Position numbers and translations under genes: made by a program. A DNA stretch of 64,000 nucleotides from Streptacidiphilus sp041262525 (GTDB lineage: Bacteria; Actinomycetota; Actinomycetes; Streptomycetales; Streptomycetaceae). The DNA lies in NCBI RefSeq assembly GCF_041262525.1, contig NZ_JBGCCK010000016.1:1-64000 (forward strand), in the 5' to 3' direction. Below the pieces are notes generated by a model. The model was not told where the DNA came from, did no database searches, and was given only the letters and a program-made list of their open reading frames with translations. Each line of letters starts with the position of its first letter. The first letter of the stretch is position 1. This document shows positions 19,925 through 29,089 of the stretch, piece by piece.

Positions 19925-20572
19925 ATGCAGGTACACATCGTTTGGGACTGGAACGGCACCCTCTTCGACGACATCGACGCCGTCGTGGAGGCGAGCAACG
20001 CCGCCTTCGCGGAGCTCGGCCTGCCGCCGTTCAGCGTGGCCGAGTACCGCGAGTGGTACCGCGTGCCCGTGATCGACTGCTACGCCGACCGACTCGGCCG
20101 GATGCCCTCCAGCGAGGAGTGGGTGCGCATGGATGCGGTCTTCCACGAGCATTACGAGGCCAGGCGCAGCGCCTGTGCGCTGACGGTCGGCGCGGCGGAG
20201 ATCCTTCGCGAGCGGGCGTCGCAGTCGCTGCTGTCCATGTACGGGCACGAGGAGCTGGTGCCGCTGGTGCGCAGCTTCGGGATCGACGGCCACTTCCGCC
20301 GCGTCGACGGACGCGACGGCACATCGGGGACCAGCGGCAAGGGTCAGTACCTCATACGCCACCTCGCCGCCATGGACGGCCACGTCGACCCGGCCCGCGT
20401 GGTCCTGATCGGCGACGTCCCCGACGACGCCGCGGCCGCAGCCGAGGCCGGGGTGAAGGCCGTGCTGTACACCGGCGGAGCCGGTTCGCGGCGGGAGTTG
20501 TCCCGCATCGGGGTGCCGGTTGCCGACACTCTGGCCGATGCTGTCGCCCGCGCGGAGGCGCTGGTCGCATGA
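19925..20572 (+). CDS. HAD-superfamily hydrolase (phosphatase-like)
   Basis: A 215-aa protein. HAD motif I is DWNGTLFDD with the nucleophile Asp8. Note Asn10 in place of the usual second Asp (DxD to DxN), which is seen in some HAD branches. Motif IV is IGDVPDDA near residues 163-170, where GDxxxD is typical. A helical cap lies between them. It is likely a small-molecule phosphatase or phosphoglycolate phosphatase-like enzyme; the substrate is unknown. ATG 19925 is the natural start. pruA follows after 7 bp. Confidence 0.82.
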   Translation: MQVHIVWDWNGTLFDDIDAVVEASNAAFAELGLPPFSVAEYREWYRVPVIDCYADRLGRMPSSEEWVRMDAVFHEHYEARRSACALTVGAAEILRERASQSLLSMYGHEELVPLVRSFGIDGHFRRVDGRDGTSGTSGKGQYLIRHLAAMDGHVDPARVVLIGDVPDDAAAAAEAGVKAVLYTGGAGSRRELSRIGVPVADTLADAVARAEALVA

Positions 20573-20579
20573 TGACTGT

Positions 20580-22235
20580 ATGTCAGATATCGCAGCTATG
20601 TCAGGTATCGACGGTGTCACCCGGGTGCCGGCGCCGCTGAACGAGCCGGTGCACGGCTACGCCCCCGGCAGCCCCGAGCGGGCCCGGCTGAAGGCGCGGC
20701 TCGACGAGCTCGCCGCCGCGTCGGACACCCCGCTCGCCATGACCGTCGGCGGCCGGCAGCGTCTCGGTGGCGGGGAGCGGATCGACGTCGTCCAGCCGCA
20801 TCACCACTCCGCCCGGCTCGGCGTCCTCGGCAACGCGACCGCCGAGGACGTGGGCCTGGCCGTCGACGCCGCGCTGAAGGCGGCGCCCGCCTGGCGGGAG
20901 CTGAGCTTCGACGACCGCGCCGCCGTCTTCCTCAAGGCCGCCGAGCTGCTGGCCGGTCCGTTCAGAGAGACGGTCGCGGCAGCGACCATGCTCGGTCAGT
21001 CGAAGACGGCGCAGCAGGCGGAGATCGACGCGCCCTGCGAGCTGGTCGACTTCTGGCGCTGGAACGTGGCCTTCGCCCGCGAGCTGCTCGCCGACCAGCC
21101 CGTCAGCAGTCCCGGCGTGTGGAACCGGGCCGACCACCGGCCGCTGGAGGGCTTCGTCTGCGCGATCACGCCGTTCAACTTCACCGCCATCGCTGGGAAC
21201 CTGCCGACCGCGCCGGCGTTGATGGGCAACACCGTCGTGTGGAAGCCCTCGCCCACCCAGACGCTCTCGGCGTTCTATCTGATGCGGGTGCTGGAGGCGG
21301 CCGGGCTGCCGCCCGGGGTGATCAACATGGTGACCGGTGACGGCCGGGCGCTCTCCGAGGTCGCGCTGAGCCACCCTGCTCTCGCCGGGATCCACTTCAC
21401 CGGCTCGACCGCCACCTTCCAGCACCTGTGGCAGACGGTCGGCCGGAACATCGCCTCCTACCGGGGCTACCCACGCCTCGTCGGCGAGACCGGCGGCAAG
21501 GACTTCGTGCTCGCCCACCCCAGTGCCGACCCGGCCGTGCTGAAGACGGCGCTGGTCCGGGGCGCGTTCGAGTACCAGGGCCAGAAGTGCTCGGCCGCCT
21601 CCCGCGCGTACATCCCGCGCAGCGTCTGGCGGACGATCAAGGACGAGTTCCTCGACGAGGTGCGCGGGCTGACCGCCGGGGACGTGGCCGATCTGTCCAA
21701 CTTCATGGGCGCGCTGATCGACGACCGCGCCTACGCGAAGAACGTCGGGGCCATCGCCCGCGCCCGGGACGACCACAGTCTCGACATCGTCGCCGGGGGC
21801 CACTGCGACGACGCCATCGGCTATTTCGTCAGCCCGACGGTGATCACCTCCACCGACCCGCGCCACGAGATCTTCGCGACCGAGTACTTCGGCCCGATCC
21901 TGGCCGTCCACGTCTACGAGGACGTGCGCTGGGAGCAGACGATGGACCTGGTCGACGCCGGAGCCCCCTACGCGCTGACCGGCGCGGTCATCGCCCAGGA
22001 CCGGGCCGCGATCGCCCGCGCCACGGCCAGACTCCGCTTCACCGCGGGCAACTTCTACATCAACGACAAGCCGACCGGCGCCGTCGTCGGCCAGCAGCCC
22101 TTCGGCGGCGGCCGGGCTTCGGGGACCAACGACAAGGCGGGCGCGAAGCAGAATCTGCTGCGCTGGACGTCCACGCGTTCGATCAAGGAGACCTTCGTGC
22201 CGCCGACGGACTACCGCTATCCGCACATGGGATGA
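20580..22235 (+). CDS. pruA: L-glutamate gamma-semialdehyde dehydrogenase (P5C dehydrogenase)
   Basis: An NAD-dependent aldehyde dehydrogenase that oxidises glutamate-5-semialdehyde to glutamate in proline and arginine catabolism. The 551-aa product contains PLEGFVCAITPFNFTAIAGNLPTAP-type family segments, the catalytic Cys337 in QGQKCSAASRAY, and the general base Glu303 in GETGGKDF. It is a stand-alone enzyme and not a PutA fusion. No proline dehydrogenase gene is in the window. ATG 20580 and ATG 20598 are both possible and neither has a clear ribosome-binding site; close coupling to the HAD gene may replace it. The next gene downstream is a glutamate dehydrogenase. Confidence 0.93.
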   Translation: MSDIAAMSGIDGVTRVPAPLNEPVHGYAPGSPERARLKARLDELAAASDTPLAMTVGGRQRLGGGERIDVVQPHHHSARLGVLGNATAEDVGLAVDAALKAAPAWRELSFDDRAAVFLKAAELLAGPFRETVAAATMLGQSKTAQQAEIDAPCELVDFWRWNVAFARELLADQPVSSPGVWNRADHRPLEGFVCAITPFNFTAIAGNLPTAPALMGNTVVWKPSPTQTLSAFYLMRVLEAAGLPPGVINMVTGDGRALSEVALSHPALAGIHFTGSTATFQHLWQTVGRNIASYRGYPRLVGETGGKDFVLAHPSADPAVLKTALVRGAFEYQGQKCSAASRAYIPRSVWRTIKDEFLDEVRGLTAGDVADLSNFMGALIDDRAYAKNVGAIARARDDHSLDIVAGGHCDDAIGYFVSPTVITSTDPRHEIFATEYFGPILAVHVYEDVRWEQTMDLVDAGAPYALTGAVIAQDRAAIARATARLRFTAGNFYINDKPTGAVVGQQPFGGGRASGTNDKAGAKQNLLRWTSTRSIKETFVPPTDYRYPHMG

Positions 22236-22519
22236 GTGCCACGGCGGGGTGAACGGCTCGCGAAGCCTCGTACGCACGGCCTTGGACAAGTCGTACAGCA
22301 CGGCCCAAAGATCCTGACGCAGTGCACCGATCCGGCCCGGGACACAGTCTCTTACCCCGGTTAGGCTCGACCGGAACCATCAAGGCTTGTCCGATCATCC
22401 CGCCCAATGGGGGAGGATAGGGACAGACCCGGTGGATCTTGGGCAGAACCATGCCCACCGACGTAACCGTGCACACCACCGAGTCACGCAACGGCGCGCG
22501 ACAGGAGCCAGGATCAGTC

Positions 22520-25500
22520 ATGCAGACCCAGCTGGACGCAGCTAAGGCCGAACTGCTCAGCAAGGCGGCTCAGGGAGAGGCGCTCGGCAACGGCGCCCTT
22601 GCCTCCTACCTGAAGCACTACTACCTGCACACAGCCCCCGAGGACCTGCTCGACCGGGACCCGGTCGACGTCTACGGCGCGGCCGCCTCCCACCACAGGC
22701 TCGCGGCGAAGCGCCCGCAGGGCGCCGCCGAGGTCCGGGTCTACACCCCGACCGTCGAGGAGAACGGCTGGTCCTGCGGCCACACCGTGGTCGAGATCGT
22801 CACCGACGACATGCCCTTCCTGGTCGACTCGGTCACCAACGAGCTGACCCGCCAGGACCGCGGCATCCACGTGGTGATCCACCCGCAGCTGCTGGTCCGC
22901 CGCGACATCACCGGCAAGCTCCTCGAGGTCCTCGACGCCGACGCCTGCGTCGCCGACCGCCCGGCCGACGCGCTGGTCGAGTCGTGGATGCACATCGAGA
23001 TCGACCGCGAGACCGACCGCGCCGACCTGCGCGCCATCGAGGCGGACCTGCGCCGCGTCCTGGGTGACGTGCGCGAGGTCGTCGAGGACTGGTCGAAGAT
23101 GCGCGAGTCCGCGCTGCGCCTGTCCGACGAGCTCCAGGCGACGCCGCCGACCGGCCTGGCCGAGCAGGAGGTCGCCGAGACCTGGGACCTGCTGCGCTGG
23201 CTCGCCGAGGACCACTTCACCTTCCTCGGCTACCGCGAGTACGACCTGGTGCAGACCGAGGACGGCGAGGACGCGCTGCACGCCATCGCCGGCACCGGTC
23301 TCGGCATCCTGCGCTCGGACCCCAAGTCCTCCTCGTCCTCCTCCTTCGGCCGACTGACCGCGCCGGCCCGCGCCAAGGCCCGCGAGCAGAAGCTGCTGGT
23401 GCTGACCAAGGCCAACAGCCGCTCCACTGTGCACCGCCCGTCCTACCTGGACTACGTCGGCGTCAAGAAGTTCGACGCCCAGGGCAACGTCATCGGCGAG
23501 CGCCGCTTCCTCGGCCTCTTCTCCGCCGCCGCCTACACCGAGTCGGTCAACCGCGTCCCGGTCGCCCGCCGCAAGGTGCAGGAGGTGCTCGCCGCCTCCG
23601 GCTTCAGCGCCGAGAGCCACGACGGCCGCGACCTGGTGCAGATCCTGGAGACCTACCCGCGCGACGAGCTGTTCCAGACGCCGCCGCTGGAGTTGCTCTC
23701 CATCGCGCACTCCGTGCTCTACCTGCAGGAGCGCCGCAAGCTGCGCCTCTTCCTGCGCCAGGACGAGTACGGCCGCTACTTCTCCGCGCTGGTCTACCTG
23801 CCGCGTGACCGCTACACCACCCGCGTCCGGCTGCGCCTGATGGACCTGCTGATGCAGGAGCTCGGCGGCTCCACGATCGACTACACCGCGTGGAACACCG
23901 AGTCGGTCCTGGCCCGACTGCACTTCGTGATCCGCGTCCCCTCCGGCACCGAGCTGCCGCACCTGACCGAGTCCGACATCGACCGGCTCGAGGCCAAGCT
24001 CGCCGAGACCGCCCGCTCCTGGGCGGACGGCTTCAACGAGGTGCTGGTCCGCGAGTGTGGCGAGGAGCGCGCCGCCGAGGCGACGCGTCGCTACAACAAC
24101 GCCTTCCCCGACGGCTACCGCGCCGACTTCACCCCCGCCACCGGCGTCGCGGACCTGCGTCAGCTGGAGGCACTGTCCGGCGCCGGCGACTTCCGGCTCA
24201 ACCTCTACCAGCGAGTCGACGCCGAGGGCGACGATCGCCGCTTCAAGATCTACTGGGAGGGCGGCTCGGTCTCCCTCACCGAGGTGCTGCCGGTCCTCTC
24301 CCGGCTCGGCGTCGAGGTGCTGGACGAGCACCCGTACGAGCTGCGCCGCACCGGCGCCTCGGTGGCGTGGGTCTACGACTTCGGCCTCAAGCTGCGCCCC
24401 GAGGTCGCCGACACCATCACCGACGAGAGCCGCGAGCGCTTCCAGGAGGCCTTCGCCGCCGTCTGGACCGGCAAGGCGGAGAACGACGGCTTCAACTCCC
24501 TGGTCCTGCGCGCCGCACTGAACTGGCGTCAGGCCATGGTGCTGCGCGCCTACGCCAAGTACCTGCGTCAGGCCGGGGTCGCCTTCTCGCAGGACTACAT
24601 GGAGGACGCGCTCCTCAACAACGTCCACGTCACCCGCCTGCTGGTGAACCTCTTCGAGGCCCGGCTCTCGCCGGCGCACACGCACAGCGCGGCCGAGCTG
24701 ACCGAGGGCATCCTGGAGGAGCTGGACGGCGCGCTGGACCAGGTCGTCAGCCTGGACGAGGACCGCATCCTGCGTTCCTTCCTGTCGCTGATCAGGGCCA
24801 CCCTGCGCACCAACTTCTTCCAGCGCGACGAGGCGGGCGAGCCGCACGCGTACGTCTCGATGAAGTTCGACCCGCAGGCCATCCCCGACCTGCCGGCCCC
24901 GCGTCCCGCGTTCGAGATCTGGGTCTACTCGCCCCAGGTCGAGGGCGTGCACCTGCGCTTCGGCAAGGTCGCCCGAGGCGGGCTGCGCTGGTCCGACCGC
25001 CGTGAGGACTTCCGCACCGAGATCCTCGGCCTGGTCAAGGCGCAGATGGTGAAGAACACCGTCATCGTGCCGGTCGGCTCCAAGGGCGGCTTCTACGCCA
25101 AGCAACTGCCAGACCCGGCCGCCGACCGCCAGGCCTGGATGGATGAGGGCATCTCGTCCTACAAGACCTTCATCTCCGGTCTGCTCGACATCACCGACAA
25201 CCTGGTCGCGGGCGAGGTCGTGCCGCCCAAGGACGTGGTCCGCCACGACGCCGACGACACCTACCTGGTCGTCGCCGCCGACAAGGGCACCGCGACCTTC
25301 TCGGACATCGCCAACGGCGTGGCCAACCAGTACGGCTTCTGGCTGGGCGACGCGTTCGCGTCCGGCGGCTCGGCCGGCTACGACCACAAGGGCATGGGCA
25401 TCACCGCCCGCGGCGCCTGGGAGTCGGTCAAGCGCCACTTCCGCGAGCTGGGCCACAACACGCAGGCGGAGGACTTCACCGTCGTCGGCATCGGCGACAT

Positions 25501-27391
25501 GTCCGGTGACGTCTTCGGCAACGGCATGCTGCTCAGCGAGCACATCCGGCTGGTCGCGGCCTTCGACCACCGCCACATCTTCGTGGACCCGAACCCGGAG
25601 GCGGCGAGCTCCTTCGCGGAGCGCAAGCGCCTCTTCGAGCTGCCGCGCAGCTCCTGGGAGGACTACGACGCCACGCTGATCTCGGCGGGCGGCGGCATCT
25701 TCCCGCGCAGCGCCAAGTCGATCACCATCACCGCGCAAATGCGCGAGGCGCTGGGCATCGACGCCGGCGTCTCCCGGCTGACCCCGGCCGAGCTGATGAA
25801 GACGATCCTGCTCGCCCCGGTCGACCTGCTGTGGAACGGCGGCATCGGCACCTACGTCAAGGCCTCGACCGAGAACAACGCCGAGGTCGGCGACAAGGCC
25901 AACGACGCCATCCGCGTCAACGGCGGCGACCTGCGGGTCAAGGTCTTCGGCGAGGGCGGCAACCTGGGCGCGACCCAGCTCGGCCGGATCGAGTTCGCCT
26001 CCGCCGGTGGGGCCGTCAACACCGACGCGATCGACAACTCGGCGGGCGTGGACACCTCGGACCACGAGGTGAACATCAAGATCCTGCTCAACCAGGTCGT
26101 CGCGGACGGCGACATGACGGTCAAGCAGCGCAACGCCCTGCTGGCCGAGATGACCGACGCCGTCGGCGAGCACGTGCTGCAGAACAACTACGCGCAGAAC
26201 GTCGCCCTGGCCAACGCGCACTCGCAGGCGCCGAGCATGCTCAACGTCCACCAGCGGATGATGCGCAAGCTCGTCGCGGACGGCCACCTCAACCGGGCGC
26301 TCGAGTTCCTGCCCACCGGCGCGCAGATCCGCGAGCGCGCGGCGGCCGGACGCGGGCTGACCCAGCCCGAGCTGGCCGTGCTGCTCGCGTACACGAAGAT
26401 CACGCTCGCCGACGAGATCCTCGCCTCGGACCTGCCGGACGACCCGTACCTGCAGGGCAAGCTGCACCGCTACTTCCCGCCGCAGCTCCAGCAGCGCTTC
26501 GAGCAGCAGATCGACGGGCACGCGCTGCACCGCGAGATCATCACCACGGTCGTGGTCAACGAGACCATCAACCGCGGCGGTTGCACCTTCGCCTTCCGCC
26601 TCAAGGAGGAGACGGGCGCGACCTACGAGGAGATCGTCCGCTCGCACACCGCGGCCCGCGCGATCTTCGACCTCAAGGGCCTCTGGCAGGCCATCGAGGC
26701 GCTGGACAACGAGGTCCCGGCCCACGTCCAGACGAAGATGCGCCTGCACGCCCGCCGTCTCGTCGAGCGCGCCACCCGCTGGCTGCTCAACAACCGGCGT
26801 CAGCCGCTGGACATCGCCGAGACCATCGCGGTCTTCCGCGAGCGGGTCAACCTGGTCTGGGGCAAGGTGCCCGAGCTGGTCCAGGGCTCGGACCTGGAGT
26901 GGTTCGAGAGCGTCCGCGACGAGCTGCTCGAGGCGGGCGTCCCCGAGGAGCTGGCGGTCAAGATCGCCGGGCTCTCCTCGGCCTTCCCCTCGCTGGACAT
27001 CATCGAGGTCGCCGACCGCAACAACGCCGAGGTGCTGGACGTCGCGGAGGTCTACTACGACCTCGGCTCGCGCCTGCAGATCGCCGAGCTGCTGGACCGG
27101 ATCATCGAGCTGCCGCGCACCGACCGGTGGCAGTCGATGGCCCGCGCGGCCATCCGCGAGGACCTCTTCGCCGCCCACGCCACGCTCACCGCGGACATGC
27201 TCAGCCACGGCGAGCCCGGCGCCACGCCGGAGCAGCGGTTCCAAGCCTGGTCCGAGACCAACGCCACGCTGGTCAACCGGGCGCGCACCACGCTCGACGA
27301 CATAAGGACGTCGGAGTCGTACGACCTGGCCAACCTCAGCGTCGCGATGCGGGTCATCCGCACGCTGCTGCGGACGGGTTCGATGCGCTGA
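22520..27391 (+). CDS. gdhB: NAD-specific glutamate dehydrogenase, 180-kDa class
   Basis: A large catabolic enzyme (L-GDH180 family) that converts glutamate to 2-oxoglutarate and ammonia. The 1623-aa length is normal for the class. N-terminal ACT-like regulatory segments (TDDMPFLVDSVTNEL) precede a central catalytic domain with GLRWSDRREDFRTEILGL, the substrate-lysine region GSKGGFYAK and the Rossmann segment VVGIGDMSGDVFGNGML. A long C-terminal helical domain follows. ATG 22520 is preferred because MQTQLDAAKAELL fits the family N-terminus and AGGA precedes it; ATG 22451 is an alternative. It lies 284 bp after pruA. A 44-bp perfect palindrome terminates it. Confidence 0.95.
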   Translation: MQTQLDAAKAELLSKAAQGEALGNGALASYLKHYYLHTAPEDLLDRDPVDVYGAAASHHRLAAKRPQGAAEVRVYTPTVEENGWSCGHTVVEIVTDDMPFLVDSVTNELTRQDRGIHVVIHPQLLVRRDITGKLLEVLDADACVADRPADALVESWMHIEIDRETDRADLRAIEADLRRVLGDVREVVEDWSKMRESALRLSDELQATPPTGLAEQEVAETWDLLRWLAEDHFTFLGYREYDLVQTEDGEDALHAIAGTGLGILRSDPKSSSSSSFGRLTAPARAKAREQKLLVLTKANSRSTVHRPSYLDYVGVKKFDAQGNVIGERRFLGLFSAAAYTESVNRVPVARRKVQEVLAASGFSAESHDGRDLVQILETYPRDELFQTPPLELLSIAHSVLYLQERRKLRLFLRQDEYGRYFSALVYLPRDRYTTRVRLRLMDLLMQELGGSTIDYTAWNTESVLARLHFVIRVPSGTELPHLTESDIDRLEAKLAETARSWADGFNEVLVRECGEERAAEATRRYNNAFPDGYRADFTPATGVADLRQLEALSGAGDFRLNLYQRVDAEGDDRRFKIYWEGGSVSLTEVLPVLSRLGVEVLDEHPYELRRTGASVAWVYDFGLKLRPEVADTITDESRERFQEAFAAVWTGKAENDGFNSLVLRAALNWRQAMVLRAYAKYLRQAGVAFSQDYMEDALLNNVHVTRLLVNLFEARLSPAHTHSAAELTEGILEELDGALDQVVSLDEDRILRSFLSLIRATLRTNFFQRDEAGEPHAYVSMKFDPQAIPDLPAPRPAFEIWVYSPQVEGVHLRFGKVARGGLRWSDRREDFRTEILGLVKAQMVKNTVIVPVGSKGGFYAKQLPDPAADRQAWMDEGISSYKTFISGLLDITDNLVAGEVVPPKDVVRHDADDTYLVVAADKGTATFSDIANGVANQYGFWLGDAFASGGSAGYDHKGMGITARGAWESVKRHFRELGHNTQAEDFTVVGIGDMSGDVFGNGMLLSEHIRLVAAFDHRHIFVDPNPEAASSFAERKRLFELPRSSWEDYDATLISAGGGIFPRSAKSITITAQMREALGIDAGVSRLTPAELMKTILLAPVDLLWNGGIGTYVKASTENNAEVGDKANDAIRVNGGDLRVKVFGEGGNLGATQLGRIEFASAGGAVNTDAIDNSAGVDTSDHEVNIKILLNQVVADGDMTVKQRNALLAEMTDAVGEHVLQNNYAQNVALANAHSQAPSMLNVHQRMMRKLVADGHLNRALEFLPTGAQIRERAAAGRGLTQPELAVLLAYTKITLADEILASDLPDDPYLQGKLHRYFPPQLQQRFEQQIDGHALHREIITTVVVNETINRGGCTFAFRLKEETGATYEEIVRSHTAARAIFDLKGLWQAIEALDNEVPAHVQTKMRLHARRLVERATRWLLNNRRQPLDIAETIAVFRERVNLVWGKVPELVQGSDLEWFESVRDELLEAGVPEELAVKIAGLSSAFPSLDIIEVADRNNAEVLDVAEVYYDLGSRLQIAELLDRIIELPRTDRWQSMARAAIREDLFAAHATLTADMLSHGEPGATPEQRFQAWSETNATLVNRARTTLDDIRTSESYDLANLSVAMRVIRTLLRTGSMR

Positions 27392-27400
27392 GCAGCGTCT

Positions 27401-27444
27401 GATCCGAAGAGGCTCCCGGCGCGCGCCGGGAGCCTCTTCGGATC
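27401..27444 (+). terminator. terminator after gdhB, 44-bp perfect palindrome
   Basis: Bases 27401-27422 are the exact reverse complement of 27423-27444. The practical stem is about 20 bp with a GCGC tip. It lies 9 bases after the gdhB stop. Confidence 0.93.
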
Positions 27445-27479
27445 TTCGGGTCGTTCAAGATCTGAACGTGACGCGACCC

Positions 27480-27533
27480 CTTGGCCAAGACTTGCCCTCA
27501 GGTTATGGTCCTAACTCTCTCGCGTTATGGTCC
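27480..27533 (+). promoter_or_regulatory. repeat-rich upstream region of the sugar ABC operon
   Basis: It contains the 10-bp palindrome CTTGGCCAAG (27480-27489) and two direct repeats GTTATGGTCC (27502-27511 and 27524-27533). The repeat starts are exactly 22 bp apart, about two helical turns, which suits a regulator binding on one face of the DNA. The first repeat is also a dyad (GTTA ... TAAC). No regulator gene is adjacent. Confidence 0.45.
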
Positions 27534-27581
27534 AAGCCCCTTGCACGGCGCGCACTCAGCCACCCTTCTTGGAGGCACGCA

Positions 27582-28949
27582 ATGCACAGCTCCACCGGTC
27601 CCAGACGTCGTGTGCTCGCGGTGGGGGCAGCCACCGCGCTCGCCCTCCTCGCGGGCTGTTCCAACTCCACGTCCGGCAACGGACCCCAGCCCAGCGGGAC
27701 GCCGACACTGGCCGGTGACTGCGCGCCCTACCAGGCGTACGCGGGGCACTCCGGCACGACGGTGACGATGTTCGCCTCGATCCTGAGCCCGGAGTCGGAC
27801 TCGCTGCAGAAGTCCTGGGCGAAGTTCAGCTCCTGCACCGGCATCAAGATCTCCTACGTGGGCTCCAACGACTTCGAGTCCCAACTGCCGGTCAGGGTCA
27901 GCGGCGGCACCGCGCCCGACCTGGCGATCATCCCGCAGCCGGGTCTGCTGGCGCAGATGGTCAAGACCGGCAAGGTGGTCCAGCCGCCCGCCGCGACGGT
28001 CGCCAACGAGGCCAAGTGGAGCGCCGTCTGGAAGACCTACGGCTCGGTCAACGGCACCTTCTACGCGGCGCCGATGAGCGCCAACATGAAGTCGTTGGTC
28101 TGGTACTCGCCCAAGGCCTTCGCCGCGGCGGGCTACACGGTCCCGACGACCTGGGCCGATCTGATGTCGCTGAGCGACAAGATCGCCAAGGCGGGCAAGA
28201 ACAAGCCGTGGTGCGGCGGCATCGGTTCCGGTACGGCGACGGGCTGGCCGGCGACGGACTGGGTCGAGGAGGTGGTCCTCGGCAAGTACGGCGGCGACGT
28301 CTACGACAAGTGGGTCAGCCACCAGATCAAGTTCTCCGACCCGCAGATCATCGACGCGATGAACGTCGTCCAGGGCTGGATGCACAACCCGGCCTGGGTC
28401 AACGGCGGGTACGGCGATGTCGCGTCGATCGCCTCCACCACCTTCCAGGACGCGGGCGCGCCGATCCTGACCGGCAAGTGCTCGATGCTGCAGCAGGCGT
28501 CCTTCTACGAGGCGCAGTGGCCCAAGGGCACGAAGATCGGCCCCGACGGCGACATCTGGGCCTTCCACCTGCCGTCGGCGAACCCGGCGATCACCACCCC
28601 GGTCGAGGGCGGCGGCGAGTTCCTGGCGGCGTTCAGCGCGCGGCCTGAGGTGCAGGCCGTGCAGAACTACCTGTCGACGGCGGAGTGGGCGACGAGCCGT
28701 ATCAAGGTGGCACCGGGCTGGGTCTCGGCGAACCAGGGCGTCGACCCGTCCGTCTACACCGATCCGGTGGACCAGCTCTCGGCGAAGTACCTGACGGACC
28801 CGTCCGCGACCTTCCGCTTCGACGCGTCGGACCTGATGCCGGCGGCGGTGGGCTCGGGCCAGGAGTGGAAGTCCTTCACCTCCTGGTTCGCCCAGAACCA
28901 GTCGGTGACCAAGACGGCGGCGGACATCGACGCCGCGTGGCCCCAGTAG
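27582..28949 (+). CDS. carbohydrate ABC transporter, solute-binding lipoprotein
   Basis: A 455-aa extracytoplasmic binding protein. The signal peptide ends in lipobox LLAGC. The mature domain is of the family-1 sugar-binding type (SWAKFSSCTGIKISYVGSNDFESQL at the start, KSLVWYSPKAFAAAGYTVPTTWADL in the middle, ending DIDAAWPQ). The ending and overall form resemble AglE-type alpha-glucoside binding proteins; the actual sugar cannot be read. TTGGAGG precedes ATG 27582 by 8 nt. Two permease genes follow after repeat copy 3. The transporter has no ATPase gene here and presumably shares a general MsiK-type ATPase encoded elsewhere, as is usual in Streptomyces. Confidence 0.88.
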   Translation: MHSSTGPRRRVLAVGAATALALLAGCSNSTSGNGPQPSGTPTLAGDCAPYQAYAGHSGTTVTMFASILSPESDSLQKSWAKFSSCTGIKISYVGSNDFESQLPVRVSGGTAPDLAIIPQPGLLAQMVKTGKVVQPPAATVANEAKWSAVWKTYGSVNGTFYAAPMSANMKSLVWYSPKAFAAAGYTVPTTWADLMSLSDKIAKAGKNKPWCGGIGSGTATGWPATDWVEEVVLGKYGGDVYDKWVSHQIKFSDPQIIDAMNVVQGWMHNPAWVNGGYGDVASIASTTFQDAGAPILTGKCSMLQQASFYEAQWPKGTKIGPDGDIWAFHLPSANPAITTPVEGGGEFLAAFSARPEVQAVQNYLSTAEWATSRIKVAPGWVSANQGVDPSVYTDPVDQLSAKYLTDPSATFRFDASDLMPAAVGSGQEWKSFTSWFAQNQSVTKTAADIDAAWPQ

Positions 28950-28954
28950 GCCTT

Positions 28955-29069
28955 TAGGGGCGCGAGGAACTGCGCGAGCAACCCCTCTGTGCGGATGGCC
29001 CTGAACATTGAGGACCATCTGTCGTGGGTGGCTTGTCGCGCAGTTCCTCGCGCCCTTGGCAGTGCAACT
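28955..29069. repeat. palindromic intergenic repeat, copy 3
   Basis: Arms are AGGGGCGCGAGGAACTGCGCG (left, from 28956) and TGTCGCGCAGTTCCTCGCGCCC (right), with the right end GTGCAACT at 29062-29069. The outer left end found in copies 1, 2 and 5 is missing. It lies inside the sugar ABC operon, between the binding-protein and first permease genes. Confidence 0.85.
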
Positions 29070-29089
29070 CTCCCAAGGAGCAAAGGCTG

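Noticed and set aside
22514..27244. A 1576-codon open frame antisense to the glutamate dehydrogenase gene
   Set aside because: Its composition (Val, Leu, Arg, Asp, His rich, no motif) is the usual shadow of a GC-rich gene. The sense strand encodes a complete known enzyme.
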